Assembly: GCF_002999335.1 (NCBI RefSeq)
Contig: NW_020312256.1
Location: 1-26,780, forward strand
DNA length: 26,780 bases
DNA from: Cyclospora cayetanensis
Taxonomy: Eukaryota; Apicomplexa; Conoidasida; Eucoccidiorida; Eimeriidae
Reading direction: 5' to 3'
Made by a program: the position numbers and the translations under genes
Shown: piece by piece, positions 12,173 through 22,888 of the stretch
How positions within the stretch are numbered: position 1 is the stretch's first letter
Layout: every line of letters starts with the position of its first letter
The notes under the pieces: model-generated
Told to the model about the DNA's origin: nothing
Seen by the model: only the letters and a program-made list of their open reading frames with translations
Database searches by the model: none

Positions 12173-13154
12173 GGGCGAGCGCTGCCTCCGGCGCTGCGAA
12201 AAGAGGCTTCAAGAGGCGTCGAGGAAGTCTGCCCCGCACACGGAGTCTTTGCGAGGCCCCTGGCAGCGCACTTTTAACGCTGCTTTCGCCAACCAGAAAA
12301 AGCGCAGTCGTTGGCTATCTCCTGCAGGTCCAGCTAGGTACTAGAACCCGTGGGTGCGGTCCGGGTGTCGCTTCCCCCCAGTTTCCCCCCAGCTGTTTGG
12401 CTAAAACTCGCCGTACCGCTCCCAAGAATGGCAGCGCTGCATGCAGCAGGGCTACTTAAAGGCTTTCATCTGATGCACGGCTGGGCTAGACGAGGGCTCT
12501 GGCTCAGCTGTACAGGCATACGCGGTGAGGGCCCCCTCCCCTGCTCCGCCGCTGCGTGGCTCCGTGTCCACTGGAGGGGGCCCCTAAGGCTGTCGCACAA
12601 AAGCAAAATTGATGCAGTTGCCGATAAAGGGGCCCTACAGGAAGAAACTTGCCTTGCGAAGCTCAGCCATATGGGGGCCTCCTCCCTCAGTCATACCCGC
12701 CATCGCCCCCCTCCCCGTGCGACTCGGGTGTAGCACTTTGCCGGAAGCAGCGGCTGCGGCAGGGGGATTGGAGAGAAGCCACTAAATTTTATTCTTACTG
12801 GTGGTCCCCCTAGAGCATTTGAAGCCTTGTGCTTCCCTGTTTAGCGGGTGTAGGGGGGCCCTGCTGGGGAGGCGAGGCATGCTTGCGGACTACCCTCTGC
12901 TGCTGGGTAACGCGAGCCTAATGCGCTTCTCAATGCGTGAAGAGCCTCAAAGGGCTGCTTTCCCCCTCGAGCAGCAGAGGCTTTCGGCTCGGTGGCTGTC
13001 GGCTGTGCAGGGGCGCCTCTGATTCTGACAGCCAGCCTCTGATCCTGACAGCCAGCCTCTGATTCTGACAGCCAGCCTCTGATTCTGACAGCCAGCCTCT
13101 GATTCTGACAGCCAGCCTTGGAGGTGTCTTAGAGGCCTTCGCTCACGCTTCACA
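12173..13154. promoter_or_regulatory. Divergent intergenic region between two genes
   Basis: About 980 bases separate the ATG of the minus-strand Gln-rich gene from the ATG of the plus-strand OTU gene, so both promoters should lie here. The region is GC-rich with many GGGGCCCC-type palindromic words. I see no TATA box or named apicomplexan promoter element. The right end carries a 20-bp tandem repeat, listed separately. Confidence 0.45.
13021..13118 (+). repeat. Five tandem 20-bp repeats in the OTU gene leader
   Basis: Five head-to-tail copies of GATTCTGACAGCCAGCCTCT. The second has GATCC in place of GATTC and the last is truncated. The array ends 36 bases before the OTU ATG, so it probably lies in the 5' untranslated region or core promoter. 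Confidence 0.9.
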
Positions 13155-15764
13155 ATGGGAAAAAAGAAGCAGCGCAATCGTACGTCTGGGCGGAACGGCG
13201 GGGAGGAGACGTTGCCGTCCTCGAAGATCCCCTCTGGCCGTTCTAAGCGTAATGGCGATGCAGGTTTGAACGGCAAGAAGGGGCTGATGGCGGGGGGAGC
13301 CTTTGCGGCCTCCCTGCTGGCTGTAGGGCTAGAACTTCGCGACGTTGTAGCAGATGGGAACTGCCTCTTTAGAGCTGCATCTGACCAGCTGTTTGGAGAG
13401 CAGACGCAGCACAAGAAAGTGAGGGCTGCAGCCGTGGAGTATATGGCGGCTCATGCCGATATCTTCGCGCCTTTCACGGACTGCGACGAAGAGCCTTTCG
13501 CGCGGTATCTCCGGCGTATGGCAGCGGATCGCACGTGGGGGGGCCAGCTGGAGCTGCAGGCTATTTCCCTCGCCTTCGGAGTGAACCTGCTGATTTACGT
13601 TGCTCCTCCCGAAGACGAAGAGGACGCCGCTGAGGAGCCTAGGAATGCCAGCTGGAGGACAGCCTCCACGAAGGCTTCAGACGCGCATTCCAAGAGCGAC
13701 CAGCGCAAAGGCAAGTGCACTGGAAGGGCCAAGTCTGAGCCGTCCGATGTGGAGGCAGAGCCGCAGTGGAAGCTCTGGCGCATGCAGAATTTTGACGCTA
13801 AAGCCGTATGTCTACAGGTTGCCTTCCATCCGGATACGGAGCACTACAGTTCCGTGAGAATCGTGGGAACCTCCCCACAGGCTCCAAGCACGCTCACCCT
13901 CGAGCAACTCGAGGCTTATCGGGCGAAACAACCCCAGGCACGCTGCTGTACAGACAGCCCAACATGTGAGGCCCCCTCGGAGTCGCTGCTTCAGAGCCGC
14001 CTCCAGCAGCCTGCGCCACTGCAACCCTCGACGACGCTTCCCCCCGACAGCTGCAGCAGCAGGGAGCTGCACAAGAAGAGCGATAGCGACAAAATCTGCG
14101 AAGGCAGCAGCAGGGAGCTGCACAAGAAGAGCGATAGCGACAAAATCTGCGAAGGCAGCAGCAGGGAGCTGCACAAGAAGAGCGATAGCGACAAAATCTG
14201 CGAAGGCAGCAGCAGGGAGCTGCACAAGAAGAGCGATAGCGACAAAATCTGCGGAGGCAGCAGCAGGGAGCTGCACGAAGACGCATTGCTCCAACACCTC
14301 CTCCGAGCAGCTACGCTTGCAGAGGCTTCTCAACCCCTGTGTCCAGCCTGCACTGCCTGCTGTCACGCAGCTCAGCGTCTAGGGGCGCTTACAGCGCAAT
14401 TCAACACCCTCGACTTTGAGGGCAGCACCCTTTCTCAACACTGTCTCCCCACTGGCAAAGAGCCAGAGCGACCGCTCGTCGAAAAAGCTCCAAGACAGAA
14501 TCCAGGAGACTCCTCCTCCGTGTGCCTCAGAGGCCAAAGCTGCTTCGCAGCCGCGTGGAAACGCTCAAGAACAACACCCTTGAAGATCGAGAGTAGCAAC
14601 AGGGGTAGCAACAGCATCAGCAGTCGCAACAGTAGCAAGAGCAGTACGGACGACACCCCCGCCGTCGTGCAGACACTACTCCCGACGGAGGAAGGCCCTC
14701 TCTTGAGGCAGGAGTCTCCCGAGCCGAAAGTATTTGTTGCCTTGCTCCCCCCACAAGGAAGGGTGTCTGGCAGATCTGCGGCTGTTGAGGAATTCGATGT
14801 GGCGAATAGCGGGAAACTCGGCAACGGAGAGAGCGGTGGCAGCCTCGGCCGCTGCTCGAGGAGCAGCGATAGCAGCAGCAGCAGCGATTGCGCACATTTC
14901 AGGAGGCGCAGTGTGGAGGGTTGTGCTGCTGCACTTGCAGGGGCCTCCTTGGGTGGCTTGTTTTCTGCTACAGACTCCCTTGGCTCCTATTTGATGGGCT
15001 GCCCCTCTTTGGCTTCCGCAGACGCGGCAGTCCCCGCCTTGGCCTTCTCGCCTCCCCGCAAAGGAGCGTCCATTGCAACAGCGAGCAGCACGAAGCGGAC
15101 CGTATTCGCAACACCGGCTACAAGAGCAGCAGCAGCGTCCAAAGGAATTCGAGTATTCTCCAAGGAACTCCCTTTGACTCCGTCTTCTAGCATTTGGACG
15201 GCCCCCGCGGCGGCTTTTCGCGTGAAGATACCACCCCCCTCTTGCAACAGAAGAGCTCGTTCTTTGCCGCCTTTGCGAATCCGTTTGCTGCCTTGCGCAC
15301 GCGTGTGGCTAGCTGGTGAAGCAGCCTCGGCAACAGCTGCTGAGGGGGCCCCCTCCTTGTGCGTCGCCTCCGTCCCAGACGGAGGGGCCCCCCCCTCAGT
15401 TGTGGCGGTTCACGGGGGGCTTGCAGAGTCTCGTTTCCGCGCAGATTCTTGCGAAGGGGGGGGTCGTCGCGATGGAGGATGCGCTGCTGCTCAGGGAGCT
15501 GCAGCGCTGCTGCCGCCAGGCTCTCCACAGCAGCAGGCGCAGCACGTGGCGAGGAAGGGGAAAGTTACAAAGCGGGAACGCGCGGAACTTAAGAGAGCAA
15601 AGCGGCTGCAGAGGTTGGACGCTGTGGCGTGTATTAGACACGCGCTGGGAAGGGCAGACAGGGGGGGAAGCAGGGTGCTCAGCTGTCATGCACACCGAGT
15701 TGCGAGGAATGATGTGCCGCTAGACAGCGCGTGGAGGGGCAGTTGCTTTGGAAGGCCAGCCTAG
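13155..15764 (+). CDS. OTU-domain deubiquitinase, OTUD3-like
   Basis: A cysteine protease of the ovarian-tumour family, expected to cleave ubiquitin from substrates. The start ATG (CACAATGG context) gives a basic N-terminus (MGKKKQRNR). The catalytic block reads ADGNCLFRAASDQLFG with Asp67 and Cys70. It is followed by RAAAVEYM, the WGGQLELQAIS block and a beta-strand (VNLLIY, about 143-148). The closing strand has AFHPDTEHYSSVR with catalytic His230. Spacing and wording match OTUD3-type enzymes, but about 65 low-complexity residues are inserted between the NLLIY strand and the His strand. After residue 240 the protein is a long disordered tail with four 17-residue repeats (301-368), Ser/Asn runs and a Lys/Arg-rich stretch (TKRERAELKRAKRLQR). 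The family call is firm. The 3' end is less so: another frame looks coding around 15410-15560, next to a run of eight G, and a further exon may follow at 15791. Confidence 0.85.
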   Translation: MGKKKQRNRTSGRNGGEETLPSSKIPSGRSKRNGDAGLNGKKGLMAGGAFAASLLAVGLELRDVVADGNCLFRAASDQLFGEQTQHKKVRAAAVEYMAAHADIFAPFTDCDEEPFARYLRRMAADRTWGGQLELQAISLAFGVNLLIYVAPPEDEEDAAEEPRNASWRTASTKASDAHSKSDQRKGKCTGRAKSEPSDVEAEPQWKLWRMQNFDAKAVCLQVAFHPDTEHYSSVRIVGTSPQAPSTLTLEQLEAYRAKQPQARCCTDSPTCEAPSESLLQSRLQQPAPLQPSTTLPPDSCSSRELHKKSDSDKICEGSSRELHKKSDSDKICEGSSRELHKKSDSDKICEGSSRELHKKSDSDKICGGSSRELHEDALLQHLLRAATLAEASQPLCPACTACCHAAQRLGALTAQFNTLDFEGSTLSQHCLPTGKEPERPLVEKAPRQNPGDSSSVCLRGQSCFAAAWKRSRTTPLKIESSNRGSNSISSRNSSKSSTDDTPAVVQTLLPTEEGPLLRQESPEPKVFVALLPPQGRVSGRSAAVEEFDVANSGKLGNGESGGSLGRCSRSSDSSSSSDCAHFRRRSVEGCAAALAGASLGGLFSATDSLGSYLMGCPSLASADAAVPALAFSPPRKGASIATASSTKRTVFATPATRAAAASKGIRVFSKELPLTPSSSIWTAPAAAFRVKIPPPSCNRRARSLPPLRIRLLPCARVWLAGEAASATAAEGAPSLCVASVPDGGAPPSVVAVHGGLAESRFRADSCEGGGRRDGGCAAAQGAAALLPPGSPQQQAQHVARKGKVTKRERAELKRAKRLQRLDAVACIRHALGRADRGGSRVLSCHAHRVARNDVPLDSAWRGSCFGRPA
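14055..14279 (+). repeat. 51-bp tandem repeat, four full copies
   Basis: Copies at 14055-14105, 14106-14156, 14157-14207 and 14208-14258 are identical except for one A-to-G change (Glu to Gly) near the end of the fourth. A partial fifth copy diverges at Lys to Glu. Each encodes SSRELHKKSDSDKICEG. Near-identity at the DNA level indicates recent expansion or homogenisation. Confidence 0.95.
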
Positions 15765-15790
15765 CACTTCAGACTCGGCATCTCATTGCA

Positions 15791-15905
15791 GGCCCTCGAT
15801 CTTGCACCTCTGCTTTTGTCGTTTGTTGCGCGCATGTCTGCGGCGATGCAGGGAACAGAGCCGATTGGAGCGTCGACGCATAGCGGCGTCTCGTGGACTG
15901 TCAGG
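15791..15905 (+). other. Candidate extra 3' exon of the OTU gene
   Basis: CATCTCATTGCAG at 15778-15790 is a good acceptor and GTCAG/GTGAGAA at about 15906 a good donor, so the 115 bases between them look like an exon. In phase 0 it reads ALDLAPLLLSFVARMSAAM and onward to a TGA just past the donor. In a second phase, joined to a GT after KRAKRLQR, it stays open to 16008. I cannot choose between these, or exclude that the OTU gene simply stops at 15764. Confidence 0.3.
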
Positions 15906-16008
15906 TGAGAATGGCGGCACCCTGCCCGAGGGAGAGGGGAGCCCCCCAGACTTGGATGGCACTATGCAAAAACTCGCTCACATGACGCGTAATTTGCTAG
16001 CCGTCTAG

Positions 16009-18145
16009 GATTTTTTTGGTCAAGGAGGAGGCTCTGAGTAGGGCTTTCTGAGCTGAGCATGTGTAGAGGAAGCTCTCGAGGTCTCCCGAGTATCTAGGCT
16101 GTAGAGGCAGTGCCTCCGGCAATTTGAGAGGTCTCTTGAGGGCCCCTGCAACAGCTTATTACAGAGGACGACGGCTCAGGGAGCCTCATGCCTGAAAAGC
16201 CTCGCCAAAGCAGCTTCTCGGAAAAGGCCCTGTGTGCCAGGGGATTCTTAAAAATTTAATTTAGGAGGCTAGCTCACAGGTGCATAGCAGGTGCTGCAAA
16301 AAGGTTGTGGACTCGGGTAGCGAGCCCAGTTGCAGAGCGGTAAAAGGTGAAGAGGCAGAGACAACGAGGCAGGCAGGCAGCCACAGCCAACGACGCAACA
16401 GAAGGCGTGGTGCTCGGCGATGAGCCTATAGAGAAGGCATTCGCAAAAAAGGCACGATGGCTGAGGCCGGGTGAACCGCGCTAGCAGCGAGGTGGTGATA
16501 CTGTTGGAGAAACTAAAAACAGAGAGCAGACACAGCGGCACAGAATTGGCGGCACTCTAATGTGTAGAGGGAAGCACCTCAATCAAGAAGAGGGAATACG
16601 CCAGAGACGTACACAGGGAAAGAGCGAGAGGGCAACATAATAGCGATGTAAAGCCTTTTGTGAGCAGCAAGTGTAGGTAGGAGTCAAAGTGGCGTAAGTC
16701 CAAAGTATTCGATCATCCTTGTTTTCTCCTGTGCAGCCAGCGGCTTGTAGCTTTGCTTGCCAGTAGCCAGTGAGGTCTTCTCCGTGACTCGACCCCTGGC
16801 CACGGGTTGCCCTCCTGTGCGGTGTGTAGGCAGTGCGGCTGTCATGTCTCAGAGGGAGGGCTTGGTTCTGACGTTCGGCAGTATGCTGCACTGCACTCAA
16901 GCGGGCCGTAAATGGGTATATGAGCCTGCGCGAAAGATCCTCGTCCCTTCTTTGGTGGACACCTAGAGCTTGCAGCCTTATAACAGAACGGCATTACTGC
17001 TATGCAGGAAAGCTCTATTATGCAGCGTTTCTCTGCATTCTGGCCCATTCAACTGGCTGGCGCCTTTGGCTGTGTGGGGAAGAAGGACAACCGCGCAATG
17101 GTCAAGCTTCGACGCAGTGGCGTGCATCCCCTCCATCAGACCTATGACTCCCAGATTTTTTCGTCTCTTTGTGCCATTCAGCTAGCCCGGCGGGGGCTTT
17201 CTGCGCTGCTTTGCGCAGTCGTGTGTGCCACCTCTATGCAAGTCGAGTGTAGGCGCCCTGGGGAAGTTTCTCATGTCCGCAACTTAGGGGCCTTTCGGTT
17301 CACACTTTGAGCGCATGTGAAATCGCATGCATCGTATCATTCTCTGGGTGTCATCTGGATGACAGCCTGCAGAGAAGGGCCCCAAATAAGAACATCGATC
17401 CGCATTTTCTAGCGCGATCTCCTCTGAGCGCTGACTAGGCGATAGACGTATTTTGGATTGCCGCGGGGCCCTCTTCAGAGGTCTCGACAGCCGTTGGCGC
17501 ACCGCGTTTGTCAGTCCTTAGTCCTTACTGGGGAGGTCAGTTGCGTATTTTTCGCAGGCCTCCGCTATGGCCGCCTAGTGTCGCGATTTTCTGCGGCTCT
17601 GTGCCGTGCACACACAGTGCACCCAAGCCATGCATCATCGCAAGCCCCACTGCGAGGAGCTGCCAACGCACTCTCCTGTGGCACCCCTCCAGAGCCCGCT
17701 GCACACGAGGTAGCTTCCCACAGAGGCCAGAACAGCCCCTCACTGACAGCAGCCAGCCGATGCCATTACCCGCAGGGCCCCACTAATGGGGCCCTCACCT
17801 CAAGAGCGCTTAAACAGGTCTACTCCGTAAAGGGAGAAATTTCATATGGGGAACCTTCCGGCAGACATGCCCTTCTTGAGGCCACCTGTTCGGTAGCAAG
17901 GCCCCCGTAGGGCCCCCAATTAAACTACAGGGGCCCTAGGAGAAGCAGCTAGCTGGCATCGTCACCAAGAGAAAATGCGGTGCCCTCATCCCCCACTGCT
18001 TGGTGCTGCTTGGCGCTTTTGCATGCAGCATGTTTCTATGCAGAAACGGACACTCCGGCGCTGCTGCTACCGCAGTCAGCTGCCCATCAAGATAATATAT
18101 ATTTTACATGCATGCGAAAGTGTGCTTCTGGCCTGTATACTGCTT
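16009..18145. other. Intergenic region between convergent genes
   Basis: This lies between the 3' ends of the OTU gene and ATG7 and should hold both 3' untranslated regions. ORFs up to 150 codons (for example 17458-17910 plus) lack an ATG, a domain or credible splice partners. The only clear structures are two GC-rich inverted repeats near 17777-17938. Confidence 0.55.
17777..17938. repeat. Two GGGCCCC-type inverted repeats
   Basis: The first is GGGCCCC, a six-base loop (ACTAAT), then GGGGCCC at about 17777-17796. The second pairs TAGGGCCCC (17908-17916) with GGGGCCCTA (17930-17938) across 13 bases. Both are perfect and would form stable hairpins in RNA or single-stranded DNA. They lie about 210-370 bases beyond the ATG7 stop codon. 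Confidence 0.6.
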
Positions 18146-18894
18146 TCAGTCCGAATCAAACTCGGAAAGGTTGATTACTTCGTCTTCCTTGGCCTGGATG
18201 CCTCTCTTGAAGCACGCAAGCCCCGAATACTCTTCCAAACAGGAAGCTCGACTTATCGCCTCCCGCAAGAAGCTCAACCCTCTCGTCCGGAACGCCGCGA
18301 TGATGCCTGGAGAGCAGCAGGAGCAGGTTGAGCACTGAGGCTGATGTTCCTTCAAAACACTGAAGTCTGCAGAGGGCCAAAGGCAGAAGCAGACGCAGGC
18401 GGAGGTACATTAATGCAAAGAATGAGAGGGCCGCAGAAAATGGCAGCGAGCATACAGAGAGAGAGACATAGACACAGACGTAGACATAGAGAGACATAGA
18501 CATATAGAGAGAGAGACATAGACATGTAGAGAGAGAGACATAGAGATACATAGACATAGAGAGACATAGACATATAGAGAGAGAGATAAGGAGAGACATA
18601 GACGTTGACACATAGAGAGAGACACATAGACATAGAGAGAGAGAGAGAGAACGAGACGCCCTAGCAAATCACCAAGCAGCCAGCGGAAACAGGCGAAACG
18701 TTGCTTTAGAGAGGCATGAGGACACGCATTCGGAAACCTTATAAAAGTGACATAAATCTCCTCTGTTGGGTCTCATATGAAAGAAAGCGGGCATGCAACA
18801 ACCATACACAGTCAAAACTCCGCTGGCATACACCTTCAAGTGTCTGTACTGCGCATAACAGTCCCAAGGAATCCCTAGCAAAAGGGGCCTTCCC

Positions 18895-18949
<55 letters not shown>

Positions 18950-21900
18950 TTGGAGTATTTTTTTCTTGTGTTTCTCCTCGCTGCGCTGCTGTTGTTCACG
19001 GTCGCTTAAGAAGGCCCTCCCAGTTGCTCAGCATTGAGCTCTCGCCAAGACTTGAAGAAGCAGCAGCAAAGGCGGGTGGGAAGATCGGTAGGCACTGGCG
19101 CGACATGCGCGAACGGCTGGCTGCCCGTAGGATGAGTGTGCATTCACGAAAAGGCGAGAGCAGCAAGAGGGTAGGTATTGGTCGGCGAAGGAGCTACAAA
19201 AGAGAGCGAGGAGAGCAGAGAAGGGCAGCAGAACGTTTTAGCGGCAGCAGCCAGCCCACCTGCAAAGTTTGCTCTTATCATATGCGGCGTGGCACCGAGA
19301 CAGGAGAACCCCTGTTGGTGTTTCTGCTGTTGCGAAGTAGCAGCAGCAGCAGCAGCGCTGCCTCCTGCGAGGGGATCTGTCTCGGAGTGCTGAGCAGCGA
19401 AGCGAAGGGGGTGTTGTGTCAGCGCTGCTAACAACTCTACAGCCACCGAACAGGCTAAGGCCCCAATGCCTGGCCTAGTAACAGTGCACTGCTCATCAAG
19501 TGCCCTACAACAACACACCGCACAGAGCAGGCAAGCAACCCGACTCAATAAGTCTCTTCCCTCTCCCCCCTCTCCCCCGATTGATGGAGGCACACAAGCA
19601 ATGCATATCAGCACAAGACCCTCGGCAGCAGCACAGCCTCACCTGCGGGAAATTGAGTCTGCGGGCCCATTGACTGCATGACAGAAGTAGCAGCCGAGCT
19701 TGTTGCCTCCAAAGCCATGACGCATGACGAGCATCGAGTCGAAGCCAAGAGCCACCGTGATAGCCAGAGGGGGAGCCCTTTCAGAAGCAGAGGGAGACTT
19801 GCTCATGTAGCTATCGTGCCTGAAGCAAAAACAGCCACAGGTCCACGCAGCTGCGTTTGCACAAGAAAAACGCACTTGCAGACGTAAGCAGAAGTCTGCA
19901 AAGCGAAAGCAATGTGTTTGTTCTGCTGATTGACGCAAGCTGCAACTGAGTGCGTCTCGGACGAAAGTCTAGCGTTATCATGGCTGATAAAAACCACGTC
20001 AAGGGGCTAAGAAGCGCAGAAAATTTCCACACGGCTGCTGCCTCTCTCCCTCTCGAAGCTGCCTGCCGAGTACCCCTTATCCGCCTGCCTGTCCCCTATG
20101 GTATTATACATCCATGTATTTGCGACGCTTAGCCCCCCAGACACTGAGCTTACAGACAGATAGTGTACATATACATATATATGTATATGTCCACACTTTA
20201 TAGACAGCTAACTGGCTAGCTGGAGAGCAAGGAGGCCTTGCGCAGCAAGACTCTGTGCCGTTTTCTTCCCTCCCTCCCTCCTCCTCTGCTTCGTTGAGAG
20301 ATTCCTCTCACCTCTCCGCGACTATCAAGGAGGGCAGCCAGCGAGACTCTCTGCTGTCCGTAAGCAGCATGATGACGTCGTGAGAATCCACAAGGCGCTC
20401 CATTGTGGCAACACCGCGACTCAGCAAGCCACCCAGCAAGAATCGGGGATGCCCTGTCCATGCAACACACACCGCAGAGGGGCACGCACAAATGCAGAAG
20501 CAAAAGAACACGCGTACTCCTCGAGCACGCTAGCCAGCTAGCCACGAGGCTCGTTGTGGCCTTCCGCTTCCCCCCCTTCCCATCCTCTACCCATCCTCTT
20601 CGAAGGGAACGTTGAAAGAGAGGACTGCCGAAATCGATTACAGTGGCGGGCAGCCAGCTCGAAGGCGTTCTGTGCGGAAGAGGCTAAACAACAAACAGCA
20701 TGTGCGCTGTAGAAGCTGCGCATCGTGCACCAAAATCCGCGGAGATACCGCCATCGGGAGACAGAGAGAGAAAGAAGCAGCCAATAAGCGCGCCGCAGAG
20801 CGTGCAAAAAGGCTTCTTTTTGTTGCTCTATCTGCCCAGCAACTAGCTGGATAATAGCAGTGGGAAGGCATTCGTGAATACCTGGCATGGGAACGTCGAG
20901 CACTACTGCGTTGCATTCCATGCTAGGCCTGACAGCCAGGATACCATCACGGGCAGCTTCTGCCTTGAGTCGACCCAAGCCACCCTGCAAGCAAACGGCA
21001 AGCACGTGTTGGAACGATCCCCCTCCTCTGTGTCTGTAATGCAAGGCGTCTTTCCCAAGGGGCACCAGAGACAGCGAGTCTACTTCCGCGCATGCGGTGA
21101 CCAAAGCGTCTTCTCTTGCTTGTGTTGCAGTGCACTGCATTTCGTTGTTGTTGAGGGGGGAGAAGGGGGAAGGGAGGGAGGGAGGAGGTCTCTATGAGCG
21201 GTATTACGAACATCCGCAGCGGCGTCTTGGTGCGTGAAGAGGTTCTGTCTGGAGGGGTTGTTAAGAGCCACGCGCCCTCCATCGACGAATGTTATAGTCC
21301 TACAAACAAAGAAAAGGGCGTCGAAAGGAGAGGCAAGGGTATTTTGAGAGAGAAAGAGAGAGAAAGGCAGTGCCAAGGAGGGGCAAACACAAAAAGCACG
21401 GCCCCTCATTATACACGTAGAGTCCACGAAAAAGAACACCTGACAGGGAGCTCAGAAGGCGACTGAACTACGAATATATGTGTGTAAATATATATGGACG
21501 CAATGCAGCATATGCCCCCTTCGAGCGCAACTCCACATCCAAGAGAGAAAAAGAGCTCCTTCTTTTGCCGGCTTGGGAAGGCAAGGCCCCGCTGCTCCCT
21601 CTGGTGTCAAGAGCAACGCATGCAGATGAGGCAGGGGGGAGGGGAAAAAAGGCTACCACAAGCCTCACCTGACACCCCAAGCGGCGAGGAGTCGAGCAAC
21701 GCCGCAGCCAAGAGTTCCTGCGCCGATTGCTAAAATGCGAAGAGACTGCAAAGACTCCGGCACGAAGGTGGGCAGCACACGCCATCTGCAGCACAGCCAC
21801 ACAAGGCACCACAGAACCCTCGACAGTGAGTGTCGTTATGTACATAGATATGTATAGAGACAGAGAGGGAAAAGGAAACAAACGACTGCCCGCCTTGCTG

Positions 21901-22855
21901 CTCGCGCGTGTTTCGCCCCTCTGCATCATCCCTCCCAGACACGAAGAAACCGACTGCGGAGTGCGACATCAACCCTCTCTCTCCTTCTCTCTGTCTCTCT
22001 CGACCCTCCCTCCGTCGTCGCGTTGACGCCTAGTCCCCTCTCGCCCTCCGCACACACCATCCCGCCAAGGGGAAGAATGACAAGCACCTGATAAGCTGGA
22101 TATTGAGATCGTCAGCTTCCTGCTGCATCACACGAGGATCGAGAAAACGCCCTAAGTCCACATGAAACAAGGCCTCTATCCGTGGGGGGTTCTCGGAGGT
22201 TCCTGAAGAGACTACTCGCTTCAAGCGCGCCACAACCATCGAAGCTCTCCGTCGCTCTCCCGCAGGAGCTTGCAGGGGGAAGGTCACACTTGCAGGCGCT
22301 GCATGCTCTGGGGCGGCAGGCGTGAAAATTCCAGCGAGGTCTGCTGCAGTCGGCAGTTGCGCGACAAACACTCGAGAGAGCGGTGCAACCACCTGCCCCC
22401 ATGCTGCTGCGGCTGCTGCAGCTGCTGCTGCAGCTGCTGCTGCAAGAGCCGCCTCTTCGCTGCTGCCCTCTGCTGCGTTGCACTTCGATGCTTCGCGCGC
22501 AGCAGCAACAGCAGCTGCTTCGGCTGCAGCAGCCGCTGCCGCAGCACTCTCCACACGAAGATCTAAGAGCCAGTCTCTGAAGGAAAGAATTGACAGCTGG
22601 CGCCCTCCCAACGCGAATCGCGCGCTCAAAGCAGGCAGCAAGCCACGCAGAGGCCACCCCAAAGCATTCGTATTCGAAGACGGATCCATCACGCACAAGT
22701 ACACCTGGGGCGCATCCTGCTGCTCCTCTTGCTGCTGCGACAACAGCTGCTCCTGGAAGGGCAAAAGGTCACGAAGACTGTCCAAAGCCTCTAAAGGCAG
22801 CAGCTGCAGCCGCGCACTGCAACGACTGGACGGACAGCCCAACTCCCCACTGCTA

Positions 22856-22888
<33 letters not shown>

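Noticed and set aside
17458..17910. 150-codon plus-strand ORF between OTU and ATG7
   Set aside because: No ATG start, no domain and no credible splice sites.
18352..18667. Minus-strand ORFs of Ser/Leu/Tyr/Met repeats
   Set aside because: They are translations of the GAGA/CATA microsatellite in an ATG7 intron.
19024..19431. Plus-strand ORF rich in Arg and Ser with an acceptor-like sequence before it
   Set aside because: It lacks an ATG and overlaps exon 7 and the last intron of ATG7 on the opposite strand.
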